In this document: positions 47,633 to 58,815 of the stretch, one piece after another
How positions within the stretch are numbered: the first letter of the stretch is position 1
Layout: every line of letters starts with the position of its first letter
The notes under the pieces: generated by a model
What the model saw: only the letters and a program-made list of their open reading frames with translations
The model's database searches: none
What the model was told of the DNA's origin: nothing
Made by a program: the position numbers and the translations under genes
Source: Iris pallida
Taxonomy: Eukaryota > Streptophyta > Magnoliopsida > Asparagales > Iridaceae
DNA: 64,000 bases
Assembly: GCA_029216955.1 (NCBI GenBank)
Contig: JANAVB010031417.1
Coordinates: 20,222,278 to 20,286,277, forward strand
Direction: 5' to 3'

Positions 47633-48385
47633 TCGGAGTAATGAAACGACATTGGAAATGGCGTGTCGTAGTGGTCGGACGGGAGGGGGGTGACGCGCCA
47701 CCACCCATGGCGCACTAGGGGGACGCCTAAAAATAACAGGGACACTGACGCACAAATACCGCTCGAGTTGGAAGGATTATGTCAAAACACACGGCTTAGA
47801 AAATTATGACATGTTAGTCTTCCGACACCGTGGTAACATGGTTGTCACATTAAGGGTCTTTGACAAGGTGACATGTTGTGAAAAGATATATCCTTATAGT
47901 TCTCCTACGGATGTTGAAAAAAATCTATGTACTTCCTCCAGGTCATGCCGCCGGCTGTGCTGCTTCCCCCTCCTCTTCCTGCCCACTTCTTCTCCCCCGA
48001 CTCTACACTTGAGCTGGATATCATATGTGGCTGAGAGAGTCAAATAAGAAAAAGGGAAGTAGGGAGGAGCAGATGGGTCCAGAGCCATAGTGGAGGAGAG
48101 GAGAAGGAAGAGGCTTGATCAGAACGGAGGAATGGATGGATGGAAGAGAACTAGAAAGCACTGATCCTTCCTGTTGTGAGAACTGTGAAGAGTGGGAAAG
48201 GAGAGGGGGGTCTTTGATATTTGCGTTCATCATCATTAGAGGAAGCAGCACTTGAAAAGTTGTGACGTTGATAGCATGAGAGAGGGAGAGGGGGAATGGA
48301 GGGAGGAAGTGGCTGCATGCCTTTGGCTCACTCGAGCGGTATTTGTATCTCCAATGTCGTTTCATTACTCCGATTACAATTTCGA
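47621..48385. repeat. Fold-back: inverted repeat around the B3 fragment
   Basis: Arms 47621-47656 and 48350-48385 are a perfect 36-bp inverted repeat (outer ends tcgaaattgtaatcgg / ccgattacaatttcga). A second perfect 17-bp pair is 47752-47768 and 48332-48348 (acaaataccgctcgagt). In the right arm the two blocks are adjacent; in the left arm ~95 bp separate them. Confidence 0.85.
47721..47924 (+). pseudogene. Captured B3 DNA-binding domain fragment (REM-like)
   Basis: The frame reads GRLKITGTLTH, then SSWKDYVKTHGLENYDMLVF, RHRGNMVVTLRVFDK and TCCEKI. This is the C-terminal half of a plant B3 domain: a W-x-F/Y-V segment, the GD/YD-x-LVF strand, and the final V-x-I/V-FD strand before a Cys-Glu-Lys. 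B3 proteins (REM/VRN1 type) are plant transcription factors. The N-terminal half of the domain is absent. A tccag junction at about 47940 and a Pro-rich piece follow. It lies between fold-back arms in CACTA D, so it is a captured gene piece, not a working gene. Confidence 0.7.
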
Positions 48386-48653
48386 CACGGAGGAAGTCCC
48401 CGTCGTCAAACAAGATTCGCTGACTGTTAAGGAGGAGGTGTTACCAAAGGTCGAGATCAAGGAAGAACCGATGACCATCAGGGAAAAGATTGCTCCCAAG
48501 GTTGAAGTTAAGGAGGAGCCACCGTCAGAGAGTAATAGCATCGGGACTGACCCTCCTGTCCCTACAGAAGACCTCAACCAGATTGTGCCTTCGTATGCAA
48601 AGTGGCTGAGAGAATGGTACATGCCTCAACGTAACTATGATCCCAGGCTGTGA
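48357..48653 (+). CDS. KEEP-repeat ORF in CACTA D, unknown
   Basis: The frame runs from FHYSDYNFD through three diverged repeats of the kind TVKEEVLPKVEIKEEP, MTIREKIAPKVEVKEEP, to PSYAKWLREWYMPQRNYDPRL and a TGA. The KEEP elements resemble psi-K-x-E sumoylation sites by pattern only. It shares VKEEVAP and the WLR tail with the frames at 45338 and 47519, so all three are parts of one duplicated gene. The true start is unclear: the open frame begins at 48252 inside fold-back sequence. Family not recognised. Confidence 0.4.
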   Translation, partial: SFHYSDYNFDTEEVPVVKQDSLTVKEEVLPKVEIKEEPMTIREKIAPKVEVKEEPPSESNSIGTDPPVPTEDLNQIVPSYAKWLREWYMPQRNYDPRL

Positions 48654-48679
48654 GGATTCATCGTCTGACTTGCGGTCTT

Positions 48680-49116
48680 TGCTGAGGCCAAAGTCGATTT
48701 TTCTTTTTATTGAATATTGAATACTTGTGTTTAAATATTGAATATTTGTGTGTTTTGTGTGAACAATTTGATTGCTTGGGATATTTATGTGTTGAAATTG
48801 TTTGTGTGTTTTGTATATTGGAATATTTGTGTGTTTTATATATTTGTGCTTGGAATATTTGTTTTATTGAATATTGAATATTTGTGTTTTGTATATTGGA
48901 ATTGTATATATTGGAATTGTGTATGTTGGAACTGCTTGGGATTATTTGTGTGTTTTGTATATTGGAATTGTGTATATTGGGAACCCAGGGATTAGATTCT
49001 ATATTTTGGATTGTACGGACTGGCGACGTGTTGAGTGTATTGTGCGGGCCGGTGTTGAGTGTTCCACCGAAGGGGTCGGCGAACCCAGGGATTAGATTCT
49101 GTATTTTGGATTGTAC
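48680..49116. repeat. CACTA D: TTTGTGTG/ATATTGGAATT minisatellite and 3' module
   Basis: Irregular repeats of gaatatttgtgtgttttg and tatattggaattgtg to about 48980, then two copies of gaacccagggattagattct (48981, 49081), the same 3' module that follows the 330-bp units. Confidence 0.7.
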
Positions 49117-50289
49117 ATTTGTGTAAGCCCCCTGAATTTCAGGACTGTTTTAAATTTTTCTAAATGAATTATTATCGATAAATATTTTATTTATTTAATT
49201 GTTTTGATCATTTATGTGCCTTTCCGTAACATTTGACTTTATGTCCCACTTAAATTCGTTCTCTTGTGCTCTTTTTGTATTGCGCAACTTCGGGTCAACT
49301 TAGACCAATTAATCGTTGAATAATTATTTCCACTTTTATTTTTGATCATTGTTTGTACGTTACCGTGACTTTTAATTTAGGAGCACGAGACCAGTCGTTT
49401 TCTCAGAACCAACTTCTCATGAATGATCTACTCGAGATGCTCTTCACCCGTGACCTTCGTGTCCCACTCAGACACTCTATTTTTTGCTTCATTTTCTTCG
49501 TACAATTTTTGGGTCAATTTAGGCCGATTTATTTTCTACCGTGAAACCTGATTTATTTTCCAATTTAATTTCGGGACCCGACATCGACCCAACCTAGTCG
49601 ACCCGAAGTATGGACGTGGCCCACATGAAGCCTACTACCCGCATGACGCTTGTGTCCCATTTATTGGAGTCCCCGTATATTATTTATTTTCTCGTGATTA
49701 TAAATACGTATTTAATTTTAATTATTGCACTCTGTCCGATTTTGATCCGACCCGGCTCGACCGAACCCGAACCCCAGCTCCACGTTGTCCTCTCATGACT
49801 GTCCAAGTACCCCACTTAATTTTTTTCTTTTTCCTATTTTGAAAAATATCTCTTCCTCTCTCTATTTTATAAATATCTCATTTATTATATATATATACAT
49901 ATATATATAAATAAATATCCTCCCTCTCCTTAAATCACTCCCACACAACACACACCTCACCATCAAGAGCACCCCCCCTTCAGCCGACATCCCACTCTCT
50001 CCCTCTTTCAAATATCACACTCTCTCTCTCTCCTTATTCTCACTCTCTCTCTTTCTATATATTATCTACACACTCCCACACACAATAACTCTCTCTCTCT
50101 CTCTTTCTCTTTATTAACACACATACCCCCCTCCACCTCACAGCCGAACCTCCCCCCTTGGACCGACCTACTATTCCCTCTCTCCATATTTTCTCTACTC
50201 TCTCTCTTCTAATATATTATATACAAACACACACATACATGCATCTCTCTCTCCCTCTTTCATTATAAACACCACCACAGCACCCTTCC

Positions 50290-50760
50290 TCCCCATGGCC
50301 GACCCCCTCCTGAGCTCACCCTCACGTACACCACCACCACCACCATGAGCAACACCACCTCCTCCTCCCTCTTCTTCTCCTCCTCCTCTTCATCATCTTC
50401 ACCATCATCATCTCCATCAACATCACTTCCACCACCACCATAACCACACCATCACCACCACCATCATAAACACCATCACCACCCGCACGCCACCACCACT
50501 GCGCCACGCCGCCGCCGCCCTGGCCGCGCGAGGCAGCGCAGCCCCCGCCGCCCTGGCCGCACGAGGCAGCGCAGCCCCCGCGCACAGCAAACCGCAGCAG
50601 CAGCGAGCCGCAATGGCTGCGGCGCCACCCCCGCGCGCGCGTGCATGGGCGTGGCCGTGCGCCACCACGTGGCCGGCCCACCCCCGCAAGCTCCCCACGC
50701 CTCCGACGAACCCGGACGACCACCCCGGGAGAGTCTCCGGCCTCCCCGACGTGTGAAACA
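50290..50760. repeat. CCACCA and GC-rich block in LTR F
   Basis: Runs of caccac/catcatc to about 50490, then a ~38-bp tandem duplication with ctggccgc(g/a)cgaggcagcg at about 50519 and 50557. The overlapping Gly/Arg/Ala-rich frames are composition artefacts. Confidence 0.8.
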
Positions 50761-51209
50761 CACGATTCGTGCGTTTTGAACAAAATCTCGTCGGCGCGCG
50801 TGAGTTTGGAACTCAGAATTCGCGCTCCGTCGCAGCAACTTTGCGCATGTTTTCTGGGAGATCCGACCGTTGGATCGGCGAACTTTTTGCTCCGTCGCAA
50901 TCTCGGTATATCCACCTTCACTCCTGTCAATTTTCGTCCGTTAATTATGTCGTTAGATACTTCAAAACTGGCCACGAAGTTGACGTTTTAAATTGAACTG
51001 TTTTTGGACAGTTTCGTGACACCAACTTCGCGGGTTCGTAACTTCGTCGTCGCAGCTCCGTTTTGCACGCCGTCAGTTCCGGTGCATAGCTGGTATAACC
51101 CTCTTCCTGCCTCCGTTAGGTTTCGTTTCATTATAAACACGTTCGGTTGGTCGAATTCGACGCCAAAGTTGGCCGTCCGAATTCTTTAATTTGTACTTGT
51201 AAAATTCTA

Positions 51210-51690
51210 TTTTTGAACCCGGGACTCCGGATTCAATTTCTGACACCACCAGTAGACTCGTGGCGTCGTTCTGGCATATTTTCATATAAAATTTGCTTGA
51301 TTTGGAGAACATGGGCCCTGGCACGTTTTTCGGTACAAAACGGGTCCCACTTTTCGAGTCAACGGGTCACTTTGAGATCGGCTCATCGGAATCCAATTCC
51401 GGATATACCGTTGAGTTCGTATCGTCATTCTGGACTCGTTGACATATAATTTGCTGAGTTTTGAAGACATTTGCTCCGACACGCATTTTCGTGCAAACCG
51501 GATACCAAGTGTCCGTGTCAACGTATCATTTTGAGATCGGCACATCGGAATCCTATTCCGGATATACCGTTGGGTTCGTATCGTCATTCTGGATTCGTGA
51601 ACATATAATTTGCTAGGTTTTGTAGATTTCTATCCCAACACGTTTTTCGGTGCAAAGTGTGTCCAACGGCGGACATCATTTTGACTCGAA
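51210..51690. repeat. ~159-bp tandem repeat in LTR F
   Basis: Three copies with period about 159 bp; the last two are clearest (gatcggctcatcggaatcc at 51377 and gatcggcacatcggaatcc at 51536), the first (about 51218) is diverged. Confidence 0.75.
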
Positions 51691-53650
51691 ATTACAGTTT
51701 TGCCCCTGTGTCCAAATTGGACTATGGGTAGGCTATCCTAGCTGATTTGACTGTTCTGGACACGTTGGTGATATCTATTTTGTCATCCGACAACATCTGT
51801 AGATTTTGTCTATGTATTATACTTAATTTATAATTATTTATTTTTCAGAAATTGTTACTTTCTGGTTTTGAATTTTTATATATATTTAATTGCTGTAAAA
51901 ATATGGAAAAAAAATTGTATTTAAATACTATGTTAAATTAGATAATTTATTATAATTTTTCTAGCATTTAATAAGTACTTTTGTTATTTTATAAAAATGG
52001 GAAAACAGAACTCATTTTCAGGATACATATTTTTGCTGATTTTTAATAAATATTTATGAGGTTTTATAAATCCCAAAAAAAATTATTATAAATTTCTATA
52101 ATTAACGAGGATCATTTTGGTACTTTATTTTATATATATTTAAGCTTTTTGTCTATCTCAAAAATTGTTGGAACATAGTGTACAGTAGATTTAATTATTG
52201 AATAATTACGACTTGCAACTTTTTATGTTGTTTTGTGTTTTAGTCGTATTGGACCTCACCCCGCACTAGTGTAAAGACCCTAGGAAGTTAGTTTGTGTAT
52301 AGTGACACTTCACATTAGACTTTTATGCTAGGTCCCCACTTGGCTAGTATCCAGTTAGGAGTCGTGTCACACCACTAGTGTATTATTGAACATAGCTTAG
52401 AACAGAGTTTGTATATCATTATTGACAGGACACCGGACATTTATATCTTCGTACTAGTATTCTTGCTTTGCTCGAGGCAAGTACATCTACACACTCATTT
52501 ACTGTCTTTTAATGCTAGAACATGTATTAACCCTGTTAAAATACTGCTTTCTGAATAACTGCAAGTTAAATCTTCACATGTTACATTAAATTGGTCCCTA
52601 CCATGCTTAGGACAGTTATCATATCTTCACATGCTTCTTACTGGTTCTCAGCACATGTTTCACTATGCTTTATACGGCTCTGAGTATTCACATGTTTTGT
52701 ACTGCTCCCAGTACCTGCCATGCTTATACTGCTCCCAGTATCTCCCACATGTTTTTACTGTTCTCGTATCTCTCACATGTTTAAATAACGGGTTAAGGGG
52801 AAACTGTTAGTATTGTACGTGAACATGACCCCCTTCTCCGTATGTACTTACCGCGCTCGGTGCCATTCTATATGTGACCTTGCCGTATGTTCTGGTCCCG
52901 CGTTTGTGTATGGATATACACCGATGCCGTTATGTGTACGTATGTGCACATCAGAAAATTGATATGTATCGTTGTACATCCTATTCACCTATTGACCGAT
53001 TCACGTACATACTACAGTTTTAAACTTTTAAACTATATGTTGTCATTTCTAAAAAGAACCAATTAAACCATGATATGCCATGTTCCCTATGTTACTATGA
53101 TACTGTGATCCCAGTTGTACCATGAGGCCATGTTTTCTAGTATTTCCTGTTTTATAGACTTATCACACCATGTTTCTTGTTGTACATCTCTTTCATTATA
53201 TGTTCAGTACTTTAGTTGTAGAGGTTGTACTTGCTCCCGTCCTGACAGGATAACGTTGTAGGTTCACTTTTCGAGAAGGAAATGTTGTGTTACATATTAT
53301 GGTACTGCATTGAGGACCTGGCCTTAGCTCCAGAAGAGGCCCCAGCGGGGAACCTTGCTTAGTTGTTTTTTTCTTGTGTTTTGAGACTGAGACTTTGGTA
53401 TGTTCTTATATTTGGATACTGGACTTTGTCTCCAGTTAGATACTTGGAAGTGTATTTATTAAATCTGTGTTTGTTTACCTTCGCTTATAGATGCTGTGTT
53501 GTGATGAACCTTAAAATATGATTTTAGAACTGTTAGTAGCTTAGATCTTTTATTGCTATACTTAGAACAGCTTACTACGCTTTAACCAAGCGTAGGCTGG
53601 ACATGGCTCGGCCCGGCCCAACAATTTGGGTATCGGGTCGTGACAATTTG

Positions 53651-54049
53651 CATTCTGGATTCTTTTTTATTTAATTTTTTTCAATTTAGCGACGTTTTAG
53701 CGACGTTTATATTCGTCGCTAAAATGTAGCGACGAAAATAAAGGTTGCTGAAAACGTCGCTAAATTGTTGACGTGGCAAACAATCTGATGCCACCTCATC
53801 GTCGCAAGAACGTCGCTAATGTGTCGCTAATCGACGACCACTTAAAAACGTCGCAAATAACGCCGCAAATTAGCGACGTTATAGACGTCGCTAAATAACG
53901 TCGCCGTAGCGACGTTTTCTCGATTAACGACACACTTTTTTCCGTCGTTTATGAAACGTCGCTGAAAACGTCGCTAAATTAAATTAGCGACATTTTGGCC
54001 GAGTTTAGCGACGTTTTGGAACGTCGCTAATCTGACAAATTTTGCAGTG
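53651..54049 (-). repeat. CACTA D right TIR and subterminal repeats
   Basis: About twenty GCGACG/CGTCGC motifs in both orientations (53695-54030), then ttttgcagtg, the inverse of CACTGCAAAA. TSD cca follows. Confidence 0.88.
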
Positions 54050-54052
54050 CCA

Positions 54053-55552
54053 GATTACATTAAAAAAATTGTAGATAAACAACTCCAATTTGCATAACAA
54101 CAACCAGTTTCCAGGCCAAAATGGCCCACATTTCACAGTAAAAAAATTATATACATTCCACTTTCCAGGCAAATACTAGATATCTCATCTGAAAAAAATT
54201 TCATCACAAAATTTCATCTATATTCCAGTTTACACAGGTAATATATTCCAGTTTACACTTTCCAGGCCCACATTTCACATCTAAAAAATCATATACATTC
54301 CAGTATTCCACTTTCCAAGCCAACACAAATTCCAGCTATATTCCAGTTTACACAGGTAATATACTCTAGTTTACACTTTCCAGGCCCACATTCACATCTA
54401 AAAAAATCATATACATTCCAGTATTCCACTTTCCAAGCCAACACAAGTTTACACATTTCACATCTAAGATGTTACATTCAGACTTCCAACTTCCAAGACA
54501 GAGGCATATTTATAGAATGAGACATATATGAGACACTCCAAGCAAGCAAGCAAAATCATAGTTCAATTTCCCCATCAATTCCACCGCCCTGCACAAAAAA
54601 ACTGAAACCAAGAAGAAGCATTAAATAAACTGGCAAGAATAAATGAACAATTCATACCACGCCAATGGCTGCAATAAGTGCCACGCCACTAGCTGCATCG
54701 AATGCAACGCCACTGCTGGCTGCAACCAGTGCCACGCCACTAGCTGCATCGAATACAACATAATAAATCTAGTCAAAGGACTCAAGAGGCAAGAGCAGAC
54801 AGGAGAATTAAAGGATTACCCACCATATAGCAGTTTTTACAGACCAGCATTAGTAATGCATGAAGGATGGACCTTGTATCACAGCATATAGAAGTAGAAC
54901 ATAGCTTCACATAAAGGATTATACCACCATCAGGAGAGTAGCAGGAACATAGAGCATAGCTAATAGCTTCATAGTATTTGAAGAACACAGAGCATAGCTT
55001 CAGAGTATTTAAAGAACACAACAGTAGATTAGCAGAACAGCATTAATAAACTTCCTCAAGCCTGCAGACTTCTTGCCAATGACTGCAATGAGTGCCTCGC
55101 CATTGCAAGCAAGTCCAAAATAGCAAGTCCCACAGAAAGTGAAAATAGCAAGTCCAACTTGAACTTGAACATATTACAAAATAGCAAGTCCCACAGAAAG
55201 TGAAAATAGCAAGTCCAAAATGTAACAGCAAGTCCGGAAGTCCCACTCCCAGTGTCCCACATTACAAAATAGCAAGAACAGAAAGATAGCAAAGTGAAAA
55301 TAGTACAGTACATGCTACAGAAAGTCCCATAGAAAGTCAGCACAGACTACAGCCACTGCCAGTAGAAACTGGAGAGTAGCAAGTCCCCAATATTACAAAA
55401 TACTAATATGACAGCAAGTCCAACTCCAAAAATATAGCAAGAACAGAAAGTCAGCAGGAATACTAAAGTAGCAAGTCTAGCAAACCTTGCTTGTTGACGT
55501 TGATTCCACCGTTAAGTTACTCAAATCTAAATGAAAGAAGCAATGAACAAAG
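54053..55552 (-). other. hAT 3' noncoding region with short repeats
   Basis: About 1.5 kb beyond the transposase. It has two to three copies of a ~110-bp unit with ttccagtttacacaggtaa (54230-54440), a gccacgccactagctgc duplication (54680-54750), and many copies of agcaagtccca/gaaagtgaaaatagc (55110-55450). No gene is seen. Confidence 0.7.
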
Positions 55553-57658
55553 TTATAACAAAAAAACATTATATACGAAAGTAATGCAATAAAATTCAAA
55601 ATCAAACATATTACCCATTTCCACTTTGTACACGTCTTCGAAGCCCTCTTCAATAATAGATACTATGGGTCGATCGGATGGCCCCCGGAACCAATCTTGA
55701 CAACAAATAAGGGCTTGAACAATTTTTGGAGTCAATGAACTCCTATACTCATCAAGGACACGACCACCGGTACTAAAAGCGGACTCGGACGCCACGGTAG
55801 ATATGGGAACGGCCAACACATCCGAGCCATCTTTGAAAGGATAGGAAAACGATGAGAATTAAGCTTCCACCAACCCAATATATAAAAATCATCATCATCA
55901 TCTTCTTCATCTACGATACTCTCTTCTAGATAACGATCGAGCTCCGACTTTGAATCACCACCACCCAACTCCATCTTGTGTTTCTTGAATTGGGCTTTCA
56001 TGAACTTTTTCAATTGCATCGGTTGATTTTCGGTAAAAGGTTCAACTCTTTCAATGGTAGCACTAGAACCACCACTTTGAGAAGCACTCATACTTTTGTA
56101 CTCATTGAACAAAGAGGAGGCAACAACTTTCACTTTATTTTTAATGGAATCGCTCTTCTCCGGACCATAGAGATGATCAAGAGCATACTCCACATACTTC
56201 AACTTATGTTGGGGATCAAGAATTGGTGCAATAAATATCACCATATTCATCTTCTCTATATTCCCCCAATATTTTTCATACTTCTCTCTCATTTTATCGG
56301 CCATGATAGTCAAGTCAAAGTCGTCACTATTCTTCGAAGTGCGCAAAAAAATGTCAATTGATGTGATTTCATCAAAAAAATTATTACATGTGAATACAAA
56401 GAACCTGAGACGCTTGGTAAGCTCATAGAAGTGTTGAAGAAAAGTGCAAAGTCTTCTTGTATTAGCTCAATCATCTTCATTTGGGTACCCACCATTCTCC
56501 GCTAGCTCTGCTTTAAAGCACGGATCTAAAGAAACAAATCTCTTAAAGGCCGTTTCAAATCTTTGTGCAGTCTCCAACATAACAAAGGTAGAGTTCCAAC
56601 GTGTGCTAACATCAAGACATAATAATTTCTTACTTTGGATCTTCTCGGCTTCAACACACTCCCTAAATTTTTGAAATCTACTACGAGAATGTCTCACATA
56701 ACGTACCGCATTCCTAACACGAGTAACCGAAGAAGACATCGATTTCAAACCATCCACCACCACGAGATTGATCATATGTGCAATACACCGCATGTGCAAA
56801 TATTTGCAATGTAGAATGCTATTTCCCCAATTCTGGATCTTCTTGCTCAAGTAAGAAATAGCTACATCATTTGAACTTGCATTATCAACGGTGATAGTGA
56901 ATACCTTGTCAATACCCCATTCAAGCAAATATTTTTCTACCGCTTTCCCGATGTCCTCACCTTTGTGACTAAAGATTGGACAAAAGTTAATTATTATTTT
57001 TCTTTAATTTCCACTCTTCATTAATGTAATGTGCCGTAAGACACATATAATTTACCTTTTGCACCGAAGTCCACGTATCCGTTGTAAGACATACCCTTTG
57101 CTTAGACTCCTTCAAGTATGCTTTGAACTTACTCTTCTCAATAGAGTAAATTTCATAACAATCTCGTGCCACAGTCCATCTTGATGGAATACGAAAGATA
57201 GGACATGCAACACTCATGAAGTTTCTAAATCCTTCGCACTCAACAAACCGAAACGGAAGCTCATCAAGGATTACCATACGTGTCAAAGCCTTTCTCACCT
57301 CCTCTTGATTAAATCTCCAACTAGTAAGAGTTTTATCCGTGCCCTTTGTATTTGATTGCAAGTTGAGTATAGATTGATTTGGATCACGATTTCTTGGATT
57401 CACCGGACAATGATTCCAATGATCTTTTACATTGCTTGTACCATTTAATTTACTATGACAATGGTATTCTTTTAAACAATGCTTGCAACTAGCTTTAGGA
57501 CGGCCTTCCGCATCCACAGACTTATTAAAATCTATCCAAAATGGTGCTCGTTCCTTCATAGGTTTTCTATGAACCCCAAGCCTTGAATTTGGATTAAAAA
57601 TTGGCTCATTTGTGGCTTGCGAACTAGTTGGTGGTTGAGGAGGATCTTCTTGTGACAT
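55553..57658 (-). pseudogene. hAT transposase, disrupted
   Basis: From Met at 57658: a BED-type finger (KASCKHCLKEYHCHSK with HWNHC), then LTTDTWTSVQKVNYMCLTAHY with the first catalytic Asp. A frameshift in an A-rich run near 57000 leads to TITVDNASSND (second Asp), HMRCIAHMINLVV and LDVSTRWNSTF. TGA at 56467-56469 replaces the Trp expected after NEDD; the frame goes on through LTKRLRFFVF, FDEITSIDIFL, MREKYEKYWG, APILDPQHKLKYVEY and ESIVDEEDDDDDF. A one-base loss near 55810 shifts into the dimerisation domain [20 protein letters not shown]. At least three lesions, so inactive. In active relatives it cuts and pastes hAT elements as a dimer. Confidence 0.92.
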
Positions 57659-58591
57659 CTAAAATATAAAATTTGTGGCTTTCAAAATATGAACAATAGA
57701 AAACAAATTTCAGTAAAGAAATACGCACATTGCATGAATATGATGATGTTGCCATTGATTGGTTTCGTGCGTGCTACCTAGTAAACATCACAAAATATGA
57801 TTTTACTTGCAAAAAGCCCAAATCCTGGTGCTAACTGCTATGTGTTAATTAATTGCTAACAAAAAAACTAATTTGCTTAACCATAAAATATTTATGCACA
57901 TTAAACGAAAACCGAAACAACAAGCACATTATCCCAGCACAGAATTTCTTCCCAACAAGCATTTTTTTCCTGCAGCAATCATTTTTTTCCTGCAAGCATT
58001 TTTTTCCCTGCAAGCATTTCTTTCATGTAGAAACCATTTTTTCCCAACAAGCATTTTTTTACAAGAATGCATTTTTTGGCCAAATAACAAACAACCACCA
58101 TTTTTTACTTCTAAGTGTGCACAGAGTCTAATGTCTAGTGTGTGCTAAGAGTGTTCACTTCAAAGCTTTTTTTTCTCAGCTTGCATACAACAAACAAGAA
58201 GCATTTTCTTCCAAGCATGATTTTTTTTGCTAAACAAGAAACAAGCATTTTAATGAGAGATAATAGTATTATACCAGTAATTTTGCAGAATGTTCAGTCC
58301 AATATGCAGAAATCCGAGAGATCGAGCCTCCTAAAGCGAGAATATGGTCCCAAAAAACAGATCTGCACAACAAAAATTAATACAACATTAAAAACAAAAA
58401 TATAACTTAGATTCTTTGAGTAGATCTAAGTAAAAAAAATTTACCTGTAGATGTAGGTCAGATTTGTCCACTCGGGCCTGTAGAAACCCTAATCTCCAGT
58501 GGAGAATCGGAGTCGGAGAGGTAGAGATACTGGAGACTGGAGGAGAGGAGGGGATCGGAGAGTGGAGGGAAACCCTAATCTCCAGTGGAGA
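57659..58591 (-). other. hAT 5' noncoding region
   Basis: Contains repeats of caagcattttttt with cctgc (57940-58090) and a duplicated aaccctaatctccagtgga (58486, 58569). Part may be an intron or leader. It ends where CACTA E begins. No reading frame of note. Confidence 0.6.
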
Positions 58592-58815
58592 CACTACTAA
58601 AATATCATCAAATAGCGACGTACTGTAGCGACGGCAATAAATGGCGTCGCCAGTAGCGACGTCGTTTTAAACACGTCGCAAAACGTCGCTGTCTAGCGAC
58701 GTTCTGCGACAGGAGGGTACTACGTCGCCGAAAAGCGACGTTTAGCGACATATTTTATGTACATGTCGCCAAGTTGGCGACGTTTAGCGACGTCAAAACG
58801 TGACGTCGCTAAGTT
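58592..58815 (+). repeat. CACTA E left TIR and subterminal repeats
   Basis: CACTACTAAAA and about fifteen GCGACG, CGTCGC or gcgacg-like motifs. Spacing differs from D, but the motif is the same. Confidence 0.85.

Larger units (their letters stand above)
49122..53645 (+). mobile_element. Solo LTR F in CACTA D
   Basis: tgtaagccccctgaatttc to tatcgggtcgtgaca, with TSD atttg on both sides (49117-49121, 53646-53650). At 4524 bp it is an unusually long LTR. Its end (gcgtaggctggacatgg ... cgtgaca) is related to the ends of A and the leading LTR. It contains CT/CA-rich runs (49960-50260), a GC-rich block (50290-50760), a ~159-bp repeat (51210-51690) and an AT-rich stretch (51830-52200). No coding region. 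Confidence 0.92.
5195..54049. mobile_element. CACTA (En/Spm) element D, non-autonomous, opened by nested insertions
   Basis: The left end is CACTACTAAAATCTG at 5195 and the right end is the inverse CACTGCAAAATTTGTC ending at 54049. Both flanks carry the 3-bp target duplication cca (5192-5194 and 54050-54052), the size expected for CACTA elements. Both ends are followed by dense subterminal GCGACG/CGTCGC repeats. Without nested elements D is 5195-5458, 40905-41713, 44801-49121 and 53651-54049, about 5.8 kb. No transposase is visible, so it must rely on another element. The two terminal repeats are imperfect matches (CACTAC-T against CACTGC). Confidence 0.85.
4998..58591 (-). mobile_element. 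hAT transposon, split by CACTA D and truncated by CACTA E; 5' end not reached
   Basis: The low-coordinate end reads taggggtgagcatcggttcg and continues with GGTTCGGTTCG and GAACCGAACC blocks, the usual terminal sequence of plant hAT elements. The flanking 8 bases (4990-4997) are gttgagag, a possible target-duplication half whose partner is not visible. The transposase lies at 55553-57658 on the minus strand, so 4998 is the 3' terminus. CACTA D (5195-54049) sits in the 3' noncoding part and CACTA E (from 58592) in the 5' part. The hAT sequence visible is 4998-5194 plus 54053-58591, about 4.7 kb. It is the oldest layer of the nest. Confidence 0.75.

Noticed and set aside
50322..50991. Gly/Arg/Ala/Pro-rich frames of 112-217 codons on both strands
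   Set aside because: They overlap in several frames in a GC-rich, CCACCA-repeated part of LTR F and show no domain; composition artefact.
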